This document shows positions 9,727 through 20,788 of a stretch of DNA of 64,000 nt, piece by piece. Made by a program: the position numbers and the translations under genes. Positions within the stretch are counted from its first letter, which is position 1; each line of letters begins with the position of its first letter. The DNA is from Aristolochia californica (Eukaryota; Streptophyta; Magnoliopsida; Piperales; Aristolochiaceae): positions 10,683,758-10,747,757 of the forward strand of contig JARWKL010000009.1 in NCBI GenBank assembly GCA_029961685.1, in the 5' to 3' direction. The notes below the pieces were generated by a model. The model ran no database searches. It was not told the origin of the DNA and saw only the letters and a program-made list of their open reading frames with translations.

Positions 9727-9755
9727 CAATTTCTTGTTTTAGCTTTTGGTAGTTT

Positions 9756-10231
9756 GGTTAAGTTGTTAATCAACGCCCTATGCTGAGTCGGTATGCGGAT
9801 TGACCTTCGCGGTAATGTTGTCGTGCAGTCCCCCTCCCAAGGGTGTGGGGGCGGAGTCTCTGCCCTATCCACGATATATTAACTGTTGTTTCATTAAGGG
9901 TAGTTTGGAAATTTTACTCTTGTATCATGGTTGCCCTAATTTTCTCTTTATAATTGAGGGGCACTGCTATTACGGTTTTATCATCACCAAGAAGGAGTTA
10001 GAATTGCAGCTCAAGAGAGGTTAGAGAAAACACCTGTAAGTGTGTGAGCTTTCTCTTATAAACTATTTCATCTTTATAGTGGAATATTGCAATGATGAAA
10101 GATAGGATGTAGTCTCACCTTGAGGTGAACCTGTATAAATCTTGTTGTATTTTGTGGTTACTTTTTTCTTTCTTCTGTGTTTATTATTATTGCTCTCGCT
10201 AGTTAGGAATTAGGGCATCTAATTCCTAACA
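9756..10231 (+). repeat. Solo LTR, family Q, in hAT 1 intron
   Basis: 476 bp ending CTAATTCCTAACA; the first base pair of the terminus is mutated (GGTTAAGTTG for TGTTAAGTTG). Flanks agttt (9751-9755) and tgttt (10232-10236) match at 4 of 5, consistent with a decayed target duplication and a solo LTR made by recombination. Confidence 0.8.
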
Positions 10232-10448
10232 TGTTTTACTTATACTAGTAAAGAAATTGACTTGAAGACAACAAGGCTATATAATTATTCCCAACATTTC
10301 TTGGGTGTACTTTCATTTGAGAGTATGGTTGTTTGTAATTTTAATTCTTGGGTGTGCTTGTACTGATCAGTTTTTTTATATCTATCCAGTTCAATTGGGG
10401 TTTAAACCTAGTTTGCATGGAACTACTAATGTTGTTTGGATTGTTTTT
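10232..10448 (+). other. hAT 1 intron sequence between insertions
   Basis: T-rich sequence with no gene. With 9732-9755 it is the native hAT DNA between the S, Q and P1 insertions. Confidence 0.5.
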
Positions 10449-10889
10449 TGTTGGAAGATAAGATCAAGCCCAAACGACCAAGGAAGGCCCACATGTGTAA
10501 GATTATTATAAGATGGGCCACATGACCAATGAAGGCCCACAAGATGGGCCTAAGCCCATAAGAAGTAGGACCCACAATGATTACCAAGAGTTGGCATCCT
10601 TATCACATTAGTTGGAAGATCAAGAAGGACTCACAAAAGTATCTTTATCTTAGGGTCACGACCAAGAAGAGTTTTAGTTTAAGTTATATTTGTCTTTTAT
10701 CAATATTGAGTTACCTAATTATGTTAGGACTTACCTTAAGTGTTAGAGTTTGGGTGTAATTGGGACAAGGGTAGTTTAATTGTAATTGGACTCTACTACC
10801 TTCCTCTATTATAAATAGAGGTTCATGTACTCTGATTACAACAAGTTATTGATGTCAATGAAGTATTTCAATTTTTCATAAATTCAACA
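10449..10889 (+). repeat. 5' LTR of P1
   Basis: TGTTGGAAGATAAG to ATAAATTCAACA. A TATAAATAG box lies at 10810-10818. The short LTR form (see the P-family finding). Confidence 0.9.
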
Positions 10890-10890
10890 A

Positions 10891-10904
10891 GGTATCAGAG
10901 CAGG
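10891..10904 (+). promoter_or_regulatory. P1 primer binding site
   Basis: GGTATCAGAGCAGG directly after the LTR; the first T of the usual TGG is A. Confidence 0.85.
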
Positions 10905-12256
10905 TTCTGTGAGTTGAATTGGTCAACTCACGGAGGTAGTGTGATCCTTTTCTCAAAACCCTAAACCCAAGGTCTAGGTTCGTAATTATGTTGTTTTTTA
11001 GTCCTACACCCGTAGTTTTGTTGCGATTTTCACCCCTATACGTAGCTTTTAATATTGCAAGATATATATTGACAAAAATATATTTGAGTCTAATTTCCAA
11101 AGAATAATGATTTGTTCCAATCGGACTTATCGACAAAGAGATATCGATATTTCAATGAGTGAAGGTCAGTTTGAAAAAATGTTCGAACAACAGCAGCAAT
11201 CTTCAGATTCTGAGGTATGTTTTGCAATCAAGAACTAGACTTTATATGAAGAAATATATATCAAAAGAAATATCTATAAGTCTATTCTTTTAAATATTCA
11301 ACCAATTTTTTATTTGAGTTATCTACAAAGAGAAATCAATATTTGAAGCAAGAAAGGTCAGATTGAAAAAGGAGTTCGAGCGGCAGCAGAAAGCCTCAAC
11401 TTCCGAGGTATTTTAAGCTATCAATAAAGAGACTTTATATGGATCATTATATATCAAGAGAAAGGTATGTAAGTCTATTTTCTTACCTATTCAATCAATT
11501 CTCGGTATGATTTTTTATAATGAGATATTGCTCTTGGAAGAGTCAATGGTCATTTTGGAAAAAAAGGAGAAACCCCAAGTAGTTCGGTCAGATGATAGAG
11601 ACCGAAATCTATCAGATTATTTATCTTCTGATAATTATATTTTATGAAGAGATGTTATACTTGGATGTAAGGTATTTAAGTTTAATTTCATAAGGAGAAA
11701 AATTTATGTCAATGTGATCTATATTTAAAGATATATTTGCATTGGAAAAATCAAAGATTATGTTGGTATTTTGTTATATTGAATAATCTGAATTTATGCC
11801 CATTGTTTTGCTTCACTTTTTGAGTTGATATATCAGAAAATATCTCACTTCTCCCTGGTTTGAGGGTTTATGTATACATCTTTGTTATTTTGACTTATTA
11901 CTACATCTATGATATTTGGTTCAAGCATTGATCACAATCATTACCTCCTAGTTTGAGGGGGAGAAGTAGAAGAAGTACAAGAAAGTGGTATTTTATTTCA
12001 TATGTTGTGAATAATTTTATGTGACCAAAATATTCAAGAAAGGGGGAGAACAAAAGATGAAGCTTGTGCATCTAATAAAAAATATTTATATCGGATTATG
12101 ATTATTTCATGGGTCCTTCTACAAGGTTTATTATTTTGGTTCATGTTATATGTGTTGGAAGATGGTCGTGTTATATTCAACTGCAACTATTATGTCTCTT
12201 TGGGGACATTATTATTGAAGAATAGGTGGCCTCATGTCATCATTTATTTTACCCCG

Positions 12257-12420
12257 TCAAAAAGATCAAAATTATTTGTGGTTGGGAGTCCATGACGGAG
12301 GAACTTCATCCCCCTCAAAAAGATCAAAATTATTTGTGGTTGGACGTCCATGACGGAGGAGCTTCATCCCCATCAAAAAGATCAAAATTATTTGTGGTTG
12401 GAAGTCCATGACGGAGGAAC
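12257..12420 (+). repeat. 58-bp tandem repeat, about three units
   Basis: TCAAAAAGATCAAAATTATT starts units at 12257, 12315 and 12373, an exact 58-bp period. Units differ by single bases. P2 has a different tandem repeat in the matching place. Confidence 0.92.
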
Positions 12421-12441
12421 TTATTATTACATCTATGTAAG

Positions 12442-12473
<32 letters not shown>
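12442..12473 (+). repeat. Poly-C run, 32 bases
   Basis: An uninterrupted run of C just after the 58-bp array. Its length may be affected by sequencing or assembly. Confidence 0.9.
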
Positions 12474-12825
12474 TTGTAATGACTTTTATGTCTCCTACCA
12501 CTTGAGAGTCGTTGTCCTGTGGAGGGACACGGTGGTGGACACTTCGGAGCAATGCTGATAGACACACTACCGATAGAAGTGGAGTGTGTCCTACATCCAA
12601 CATTAGGACTGGAGTATGAAGCAATGGCTTACCGGCTAGGAGTGATTTTTACTCTCACTTATATAATGTCGCAGGGCCTCAATGAAGGATGCAACAGCGT
12701 GAGGGGGAGTATTGGAAGATGAAGGCATATTGGAAGATGTGTCATTTTATACAAAAATATTCTATACATCATTTGCAGCAAGCTGGGAGTTCATGTTGTT
12801 CTCTCACCCCCAACTTGAGGGGGAG

Positions 12826-13247
12826 TGTTGGAAGATAAGATCAAGCCCAAACGACCAAGGAAGGCCCACATGTGTAAGATTACTATAAGATGGGCCACAA
12901 GATGGGCCCAAACCCATAAGAAGTAGGACCCACAATGATTACCAAGAGCTGGCATCCTTATCACATCAATTGAAAGATCAAGAAAGACTCACAAAAGTAT
13001 CTTTATCTTAGGATCACGACCAAGAAGAGTTTTAGTTTAAGTTATATTTATCTTTTATCAATATTGAGTTACCTAATTATGTTAGGACTTACCTTAAGTG
13101 TTAGTGTTTGGATGTAATTGGGACAAGGATAGTTTTATTGTAATTGGACTCTACTACCTTCCTTTATTATAAATAGAGGTTCATGTACTCTGATTACAAC
13201 AAGTTATTGATGTCAATGAAGTATTTCACTTTTCCATAAATTCAACA
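12826..13247 (+). repeat. 3' LTR of P1
   Basis: TGTTGGAAGATAAG to TAAATTCAACA, following a TTGAGGGGGAG tract. A second, upstream tract and LTR-like start lie at about 12700-12716 (TGAGGGGGAG then TATTGGAAGATG). Confidence 0.9.
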
Positions 13248-13294
13248 CTTTTTTTCTTTATGTTTTTAATTGGTTTTTTTTTTTTTTTTTTTGT

Positions 13295-15765
13295 AGAAGT
13301 AAGAATGTCAATACCTCCTGATCATTTGACACCAGTAGTTAACACTAGTTCTATTGTGGCCATAGAAAGTGACTCAACTCCACCAGAGTCATATCCCTCT
13401 AGAACTATTAATGTAACAGAAGTAAAAAAGGTGACTCTATCCATAGTTCAAAAAGACAAAAAGGGTCTCATGTGTGGTTGTAATTCAAAGAAGTCTCACT
13501 TATAGATGGTACAAAAAAGGCTCAATGTGTTCATTGTAAAACCAATTTGAGTATTATTAGTAGAGTGACCACACATATGAGTCGACATTTGAAACGTTGT
13601 TCTAATAGAAAAATTGCAATGAGAAAACAAAAAACCATAAACTTTAAACTAGTGGGGTCTAATGTTGATCAGAGTCCATCTGGACTTCCTTTTATGGATT
13701 TTGGAAGCAAATATGATCAAGCTAAAACGAGAGTACTCATTGCTCATTGGATTCTAATGCATGAGCATCCATTCATGATAGTAGAAGATGAGAGATCTAA
13801 TTTTATAATGATGATGACAAATGTGAATTATGAAAAAATATCACGTAAGACCATTAAGAAGGAGTGTATATAGGTGTATGAGGTCGAAAAAAAGAAATTG
13901 AAATTTTTATTAAAAGAGATTAACAAGATTATTCTTACCATGGATCTTTGGAAGTCCCAAAATCAAAAGATTGAATACATGGTAATTACTGGGCATTTTA
14001 TTGACAATAATTGGAAGCTACAAAAACAAGTCTTGAGTTTTTTGCATGTTCTTCCTCCTCATCATGGTGTTGACATAGTAGATGTTATTTACAAGTATTT
14101 GAAAGATTAAAAAATAAAAAATAAAGTATATAATATCTCAGTTGATAATGCTGCATATAATGATGTTAGTCTGAGAGTTTTGAAAGAAGATTTTTCAAGA
14201 AAAAAAATTGGTTTGTGGTGGGAAGGGAAGTTATTTCATGTGAGTTGTTGTGCTCATATTCTGAACGTATTAGTCTAAGATGGTCTTGTTCAGATTAAGG
14301 ATATTATTGAAAATGTGCGTGAAAGTGTCAATTTCATAAATCTGTCTAAGGCTAGACTTCACACATGTTGATTTTCAGGACTCCATGGATTTAGCTCATA
14401 GAGAAAAAAAAAAGACTCATTGGGAGAAAACAAGAGGAAGAAGAGGTTGTAAACTTATTTCTTAACCCTTCCCCTAAAACTCAATTTATAGATTAATGAA
14501 ACTATAATATTATAATTATGCCCTTGGAACTTCAACTAATTACATCAATGCCATCTCTATGAGATGACTCTTTATTTACCATTTTTCTATCACTATGTGG
14601 GCATATGGACCTTCTCCCTGATAGGTGGGCCTTGAACCCATCTTCCACATCTCTTGGACGTGTGGTTCTTCCTTGGTCTTATGGGCTTGAGCCCATCTTT
14701 CACACACATGGACTTGAAGGCCTTCCTTAGTCGTGTGGGCTTGGGCCCATCTTCCAACAACACTTTTTTTTAAAATTGTACAATAAGTACAACTAGGTGA
14801 AAAGAGGTTGGTTATTGATTGTCCAACTTGTTGGAACTCCATTTATGAGATGTTGTCTTCTGCATTAAAATTCAAAGATGTGTTCCCTAGATTTCAAGAT
14901 AGAGAACCAACTTACGAATATTTGCCAAGTCTTGATGAATGGGAAAAGGTTGAAATGGTGTGGGGGATTATAGAAGTTTTTAATGTAGTCACTAATATAA
15001 TTTCTGGGAATGACTACCCTACTTCTAATTTGTACCTTAGTGAGGTATATAAGGTAAAAGAAGTTTTGAATTTGCACTCTACAAATGAAAATATTTTCAT
15101 TAGGACAATGGTTCGTAGAATGAAAGAGAAATTTGAGTAGTGGGATGAATGCAATTTGTTGATGGTTGTTGCTTTAGTTTTGGATCCAAGGTCAAATTAA
15201 GGTTGATCAAAACGTGTTTTCCAGAGATATATTCTGAGGAGGAAGATATGATGAATATAAACTTAGTTAGGCGGATGAGATTTATGATGAATATATATTC
15301 ATATATAATGTAGAGATTAGTAATGAAGGAATTGTTTCAAGTATTAGCTCTAAGGGTGTTTGCACAAGTCGTAGGTCACATTCTTCATCAAGTTCAGGTT
15401 GGTCAAAGTTAATAACTTATGTGAAACAAGTAGAAGCAGTGAATTCACTAAAGTCAGAATTGGAAAATTATCTTGCAGAAGGTGTGTATGTTTGTGAGAA
15501 AACTTCACAATATGATTTTGATGTTTTAGAATGGTGGAAAGTGAATAATACGAAATTTTGGGTACTATCTAAGATGACAGCAGACATCCTTATAATTCCC
15601 ATATCCACAGTAGTTTTAGAGTCTACCTTTAGTGTTGGTGGTAGAGTAATAGACCCATATCATTCTTCCTTAGCACCAAATACAATTCAAGCTTTGATTT
15701 GTGAGCTTGATTGGGTTCGGGCTCTTCATAGAGCCCAGAAAAATCAAAAGATGAACTATTTTTGA
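13295..15765 (+). pseudogene. hAT transposase (BED finger, RNase-H-like core, hATC domain)
   Basis: Translation starts near an ATG at 13305, right after a splice acceptor. The BED zinc finger is at about 13495-13600: KKAQCVHCKTNLS, then THMSRHLKRC, giving the Cys/Cys/His pattern. A core follows with TMDLWKSQNQ, YNISVDNAAYNDV, and HVSCCAHILNVLV, all typical of Ac-like/RICESLEEPER transposases. After a solo LTR (14366-14759) the frame resumes with VIDCPTCWNSIYEML. The C-terminal dimerisation domain is at 15520-15710 (FDVLEWWK, then STVVLESTFSVGGRVIDP). Lesions: a frameshift and TAA in the finger (about 13460-13475), a TAG at 13871, further stops, and the LTR insertion. It cannot make a full transposase. 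Confidence 0.93.
14366..14759 (-). repeat. Solo LTR (P-related) inside the transposase gene
   Basis: On the minus strand it starts TGTTGGAAGATGGGC, as P-family LTRs do, and ends AAAATCAACA. Flanks acaca (14361-14365) and acact (14760-14764) match at 4 of 5. It interrupts the transposase between the CCAHILN and VIDCPTCWN blocks. Confidence 0.85.
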
Positions 15766-16459
15766 ATAATTATTTATTATGATATTTTTGAGTATATAGT
15801 TTTATTTATTAAAATTTTTTTTTATGATTACAGCCTGAGAAGAAGATTGTGGAGATAATGCTACCAGTTACATGATTTTTTATCTTTTTCTCATCTTGGT
15901 AATTTTAATATTTTTCACTACATTAAGTAATTAGTAGTGGAAGAGTATTTTTTTATCAGACAATAATAAGTTTATTCTTTGGGTTATGTCATAGGTGGAG
16001 ATTTTGCTCATGCAAAGGGGACTTCGTATATTGTGTCCTTAGTATGAAGAGAAAGAGCTAGAGTTTATAAATTTATACTGGAAGTATAGTTTTTATTTGG
16101 GTGATTGCAAATTGATATTGATATTGATATTTGAATGATGTTTGTGTTTGATTATTGTAATTGTTTTATCCATAATTATGCATAATTTATGAATAATTTT
16201 ATACAAAGTGTATAGATAATTATATATATAATTTATTTGACATGTATTTTATGCAAAGTTTTAAATGTAGGTTGGAGCTCTTACTCGGCTCGAGCTCGAG
16301 CTCGAGCTCAAACTCGATTAAAATTATTGGGCTTGAGTTCGATTAAAATTTTAGGCTCGAGGCTAGTCTCAACTTGAGCTCGAGTTTGAAATATTTAAAT
16401 CAAACCCAGGTTGAACATAGGCAGGTTCGGGCTCGGATCGATTCAATGTCACCCCTAAA
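15766..16459 (+). repeat. hAT 1 3' UTR and subterminal region
   Basis: AT-rich 3' sequence, then a GAGCTC-rich cluster (16275-16310 and nearby copies of CTCGAGCT), then the terminal inverted repeat ending ATGTCACCCCTA. Such clustered short motifs are usual transposase-binding subterminal repeats in hAT elements (family knowledge). Confidence 0.8.
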
Positions 16460-16467
16460 TTAGAGAC

Positions 16468-18043
16468 CCAGCTTGGACAAAGCACAATGTGGGAGAAGAA
16501 AACCATTCTTAGCCGTACAACCAAGTAACATACACAATCAAAATGGTCATAGTCTAAAACATACTCTACTCAATTTTAAAGGCGAACTTTAGGGTTTAAC
16601 AAAGAGACTACTCATTTTTGGAGGGGCTCAAACACAAATCACCTCTTGGGTGAAGAATAAAAGACTTACCTCAAGCTGGATGTTGGACACACTCCTATAC
16701 TTTTTAGGTAGTAGGTGCATTGCTCTGAAGTGATAAAAACACAATAAAATAAATTGAAGAAATACATGATGAAAACAATTTTCACCGGAAGGAGGTGACT
16801 ATAAAACATTCATACTTCCAAACAAATCTAGAATATGAATTTTTTTCAACAAAAAAAAACTAGGGATGACTATAATAGTAGAACTTAATAAATTTAACCA
16901 AGATAAATTTTTTGGGGTGACCACAATTTTTGGAGTTGACGATGCGAAAGATATACAACCAAGTAACAAAAACGCAAAACTTGAAAACAACATCCAAGTA
17001 GAATTTTTTTGCATACCTTGAATGAGCACATCATGTAGTGATTAAGTCTGGCCCAAAACCTCTGATTAGAGAAATTTAGCTAAAAAAACTAGGATTCTAG
17101 GAGAAAAGGAAATTCAGTTCATGTTAATACATGGAGACATAATAGGAGAGAAAATAGGAAAAATGAGTGATTTTTGGTAGAACTGACCTTTAGTATTTTT
17201 TATATAACATCTCCAAAAATATAGACCAGAATCAGAAAATGTTTGTTGCTTAGAAAACTAGACTAAGAGAGCTTTAATTCGATAACTAATTTGACATAAA
17301 AAGCTTCTTTATTGAATCTGTTATGACCTCTTTATTTTCTTCAATCTATAGCTTGATGGTTGCCGACTCCATTGCGAATATCTCCTTACATATAGATCAA
17401 ATTGATAAGAAACTTTCTCCTTTTGAAACTAGACTTCGGTACCTTTCATTAAACTATAATTAGTTTTTATCAAATATTCTTCTTTTGAGAGAAAACTCTG
17501 ATAGGTTTCAGATTCTGTAATCTGACTGAACTAAATACAACTCTTTCTTCTTTGGTCAACATGACCATTGAGTCTTCCAATATTAATATCTCCCTCTAGA
17601 AAACTCAGATTTAGAATTGGTATGATAGGTAAGAAAATAGACTTAAAAATATTTATTTTGACCTATAATTATCTATGTAAAGTCCCATTCCTGATGACAT
17701 AAAAGGCCTCGAAAACTTAAGCTTTCTGCTGCTACTCGAACCTCTCTTGAGGTCTAACATTTTATGCTTCAAATATCAATTTCTCTTTGTAAAAAACTCT
17801 TATTGCCAAAATTAATTTTTGAGTTGGAAAGTAGACTTGAAGATCTTTCCGCCAATATATAATTTAGAATATGAAAAGTTCAGTATGGAGGTGCGAACAC
17901 CAAGAAAATAATTGGTACTAGGACATAAAAGAAGGAAAAAAGTTAGAATACAAACCTAAACTACTAGAGATGATAGATCAGAAAATGATCACATTATCTA
18001 TGTGGGTTGATTGAGATAACTCACAGAACCCACTCTGATACCA
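16468..18043 (-). mobile_element. P0 internal region, 5' segment and primer site
   Basis: Non-coding. It carries the P-family leader modules in reverse: TCTGCTGCTACTCGAACCTC at 17730 matches the reverse of the GAACAGCAG..AAAGCTTCAAC blocks of P1/P2. The primer site is at 18033-18043 (TGGTATCAGAG on the minus strand). Short open frames here look accidental. Confidence 0.8.
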
Positions 18044-18340
18044 TGTTAAATTTTTGGAAAAGAGAAATACTCCTTTAACTTGTTATAATTTCAATATAAT
18101 GTGCCTCTATTATAATTTATAATAGAGGAAACAAATATAATCCAATTATAATTAAACAAATATAATTCCTAGAACAATTGAACAACTAATCATAAACAAA
18201 AGAGTAATATAACTAAAACACCTTTAACTGGACTTTTCTATGAGACCTCCTCCAATAAGACTTCACCATATAAATTCTAGTTCTGTGAGACTTCTTACTG
18301 TGAGAGTCATGTAAGGCTCTTCTATATCTGCTCTTCAACA
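18044..18340 (-). repeat. 5' LTR of P0
   Basis: Minus-strand LTR from TGTTGAAGAGCAG (18340) to AAAATTTAACA (18044), directly next to the primer site. Aligns to 3748-4051. Confidence 0.82.
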
Positions 18341-19576
18341 GAATTCAAAGACTAAGTTTATTAGACAAAAAGAAGATTAACAGGAAAATGTAGAACATAT
18401 AATACATAAAAATAATAATAGAATTAATAGGAATGGTACCAATTCCAGCCACTTTTGATGAAGAGCCATCAGCTAATGTAGCATCCCCTAAATTATTTAT
18501 ATATGACAATATGAAAAAAGGAGTAATTATCTAACATGTTAGCTGAAGCTTTGAAATCAATAAACTATGATGGGGATGAAGAAGGAAAAAGGGTTGACAT
18601 ACCTGTTTGTGCAAGAGTAGTCACACTAGTGGAAGATGTAGTGGATCCATGGGATTAGATGAGGAAGAAGATTTTTGAAGAAATTATTGCAGAAATTGAT
18701 GGAGTTCCTCTTTATTCATAATAACCACCTTAGAATTTGTGGTAACCCCTTGAGTGACTTGATTAGCCCTAGAAGGTTTCCCAAACTTCTCCCAATACTT
18801 ATCTGACAAGTTATTTGTTTGCCCACGATGTACACAAGGCACATGATTCAATCGACCTCTTCCTTAACCTCCTCTACCACGACCTCTAAAGCAACTTCCT
18901 CTGCCCTTTGATCCAGATACACCAATACTCACAGCCAAAGCTGATTTATCCAACTCATTTCCATCACTTCTAACGATTCCGACCTCACAAGACTAGCCAC
19001 AATGTCTCAAATATAGACTTGTCTATTCTAGCTAATATTTGAGGCCGTATAGTCTCATAGTTGGGACCAATAGCATACGAACAACCAAGTGACTTTAATT
19101 TCTTCTCTTTGTCTTTCTAGAGCAGCTCTATAAGTCTCAAGTGAATTGAGTTTAGCAATTTGTTGCCATACATTCTCTAGTTCACCTACAAATTGTATTT
19201 TGAATAAAACTTTGAGTAGAGGCTATAAGTTCTAGATACGTTCCTTTCTTTAGAAAAACATTTCTTGAGAGCATCCCATATCTAATAAGAAGATTTTAAA
19301 AAAAAAAAAACATTACCTGGTTACTTATATGTGCCTCCACACTACCCAAGAACCAAGATATAACTCGAAAATTACTAGCTTTCCAATCATTTGTTATCCG
19401 GGTAGGTGGTTTCTCGAAATAAAAACTTGTCTTTCTTCCTAGCACCAATGTAAATCTCTACTTCTCGATCCCATAAAATATAATTTTTACATTAAGTTTC
19501 ATCGTAGTTATTTTTCCTGTACTTCCATCCTTGTCTGGACCATCCACACTGGGTTATTTGTATCTCCTTCAGCCAT
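18341..19576 (-). pseudogene. Copia D gag and start of protease
   Basis: The minus strand opens with MAEGDTNNPVW at 19576, a usual copia gag start, and continues through broken gag frames. It includes a basic GRGRGG segment and a decayed zinc knuckle (CVHRGQTNNLSDKYWEKFGK, where CCHC cysteines are lost). A protease-side block reads ATLADGSSSKVAGIGTIPI near 18450. It stops at the P0 LTR, and the next expected block (pre-integrase) continues at 3742, 14.6 kb away. Many stops; dead. Confidence 0.8.
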
Positions 19577-20219
19577 AGTCAGCAATTTATAAGAGACTAC
19601 ACCTAAAACTTGATCTTTTTTATATTGGCACAAACACACACTAACTCACATGAAAAAAAATCCAGCAAATTGTTTTCCCATGCACACGTATAGCAACCCT
19701 CTTGTTTCATAATTCCAAACACTTATGGATGAAGAAGAAGAGTTTGATTACGAGTCAAACCCTATGTGGAATCTCTTCACACGAAGCAGCTTTCTTTAGA
19801 AACTTTAACTCATCGAGGATTTATAACCGTAGATAAAGACCATGCGAGTAGGTTCAGGTGGTGGTTTTCAATTTTTGGTTTTTCTTGCATGGTGTAACCA
19901 TTACGAAAAAAAAAAAATCACAATAGCAGCATATAATTCTGGCATAACTTTCTTTCTTAAGCACCATACAAAACAGCTTCAAAAACAAAATCTTCTCCAT
20001 GAGAATTTTTTATACCCATGGGATGTAAAAGCTCCACGCTTGCTCTAAATCATAGACCCTCCACCGGTTTTAAGCTTTCAACATGTGAAGTACTAAGAGA
20101 AAGAAGAAACTCATTACCAGATTACACTTCTTTATACTTTCTCCTTTGGCCCAAGAGTTGTTGAGAAAGAAAAAAATTAAAATCCACAAACTTCTTTTAA
20201 TGGTCCTACTCTGATACCA
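19577..20219 (-). mobile_element. Copia D leader and primer site
   Basis: Untranslated leader between gag and the 5' LTR. The primer site TGGTATCAGAGTAGG reads on the minus strand at 20205-20219. No gene. Confidence 0.75.
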
Positions 20220-20788
20220 TGTAATTTCGAATCAGAGAAAATCTTAATGGTTGTAGGTAAGCTCGATTAAAAGGCAATAATCAGACAACCAAAGAGAGAA
20301 GGAGAGAGAAAGAAGAAAGAAGAAAGAAGAAAGAAGAAAGGAGGGAAGAGAAGGAGCTCAGACCCTTAGGGTATGTTTGGAACCCCTAGAAAAGAAAAAA
20401 AATGAGAATTTGATCATTATTATTCCCAAAAATAGTTAGTGAAAATAAGATGATGATCAAATTCTCTTTTTCACTAAATATTTTTGAAAATAATAATGGT
20501 CAAAATCTTTTTTTTTTCCTTTTCTATGGTGTTCCAAACATACCCTTAGGCTCTATGGTCCCATATCCAGACCATGTACTTCATTGGTATTTATAATTTC
20601 ATTTTAACAAAAATACCCATGAGGCTGCAAAACAGATATTACCTGAAATTAGAGGAAAAAAATTACAACATAGCCTATGCTCTTATGCCCATATCAGATA
20701 CTAATCTTCAAACTGACTCATTTCCATGTGGGGGAAGGGGAAGGCCTCGCCCTCAAAGGTCCTACTCTCCCCTCTCACCATTCTAACA
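20220..20788 (-). repeat. 5' LTR of copia D
   Basis: Minus-strand LTR from TGTTAGAATGGTGAG (20788) to TCGAAATTACA (20220). It includes a 177-bp MITE (20369-20545) and a GAAGAAA microsatellite (20308-20341). Without the MITE it is about 390 bp. Confidence 0.8.
20369..20545. mobile_element. Tourist-like MITE in the copia D LTR
   Basis: A perfect 15-bp terminal inverted repeat (GGGTATGTTTGGAAC / GTTCCAAACATACCC) flanked by an exact TTA duplication (20366-20368 and 20546-20548). Length 177 bp, AT-rich, no coding capacity. TTA duplication points to the PIF/Harbinger superfamily. Confidence 0.92.

Larger units (their letters stand above)
5482..9731 (+). mobile_element. Element S: chimeric LTR retrotransposon carrying host gene fragments
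   Basis: A complete LTR element without RT: 5' LTR 5487-5928, primer site 5931-5947, gag-like frame 5952-6584, a mosaic of host gene fragments about 7190-9035, polypurine tract about 9272-9285, and 3' LTR 9286-9726. The 5-bp duplication caatt flanks it exactly at 5482-5486 and 9727-9731, so the whole body moved as one unit. No integrase, RT or RNase H motif is seen in any frame, so mobility must have been supplied in trans. It sits in the intron of hAT 1. Compare maize Bs1-type gene-capturing retrotransposons; this copy holds more separate genes. Confidence 0.92.
10449..13247 (+). mobile_element. P1: complete non-coding LTR retrotransposon
   Basis: Two LTRs (10449-10889 and 12826-13247) bracket 1.94 kb with no retroviral-type motif in any frame. 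A Met-tRNA primer site (GGTATCAGAGCAGG) begins at 10891 and a polypurine tract ends at 12825. Flanks ttttt/ctttt are compatible with a 5-bp duplication in a T-rich target. At 2.8 kb it is larger than a TRIM and smaller than a LARD. The internal region has a repeated leader, a 58-bp tandem array and a 32-base C run. Relatives: P2 (52753-55501), P3 (45238-48245) and P0. Confidence 0.88.
4297..16459 (+). mobile_element. hAT transposon 1 (autonomous type, now dead, heavily invaded)
   Basis: Terminal inverted repeats are visible: the left end TAGGGTAGCATCGAACCGAG and the right end, read in reverse complement, TAGGGGTGACATTGAATCGA. An 8-bp target duplication is nearly exact (atagagac at 4289-4296, ttagagac at 16460-16467). 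The left end has a CT-rich untranslated exon with a splice donor near 4747. The transposase lies at 13295-15765, and the right end has a GAGCTC-rich subterminal region. About 8 kb is later insertion: S, a Q solo LTR, P1 and a further solo LTR. The element sits inside P0. A close relative of its left and right ends occurs at 27543-30483. Confidence 0.85.

Noticed and set aside
12257..12420. CRISPR-like repeat array
   Set aside because: Head-to-tail 58-bp tandem units without unique spacers, in plant DNA inside an LTR element.
16275..16310. Regulatory palindrome cluster of GAGCTC
   Set aside because: Explained as hAT subterminal repeats beside the terminal inverted repeat.
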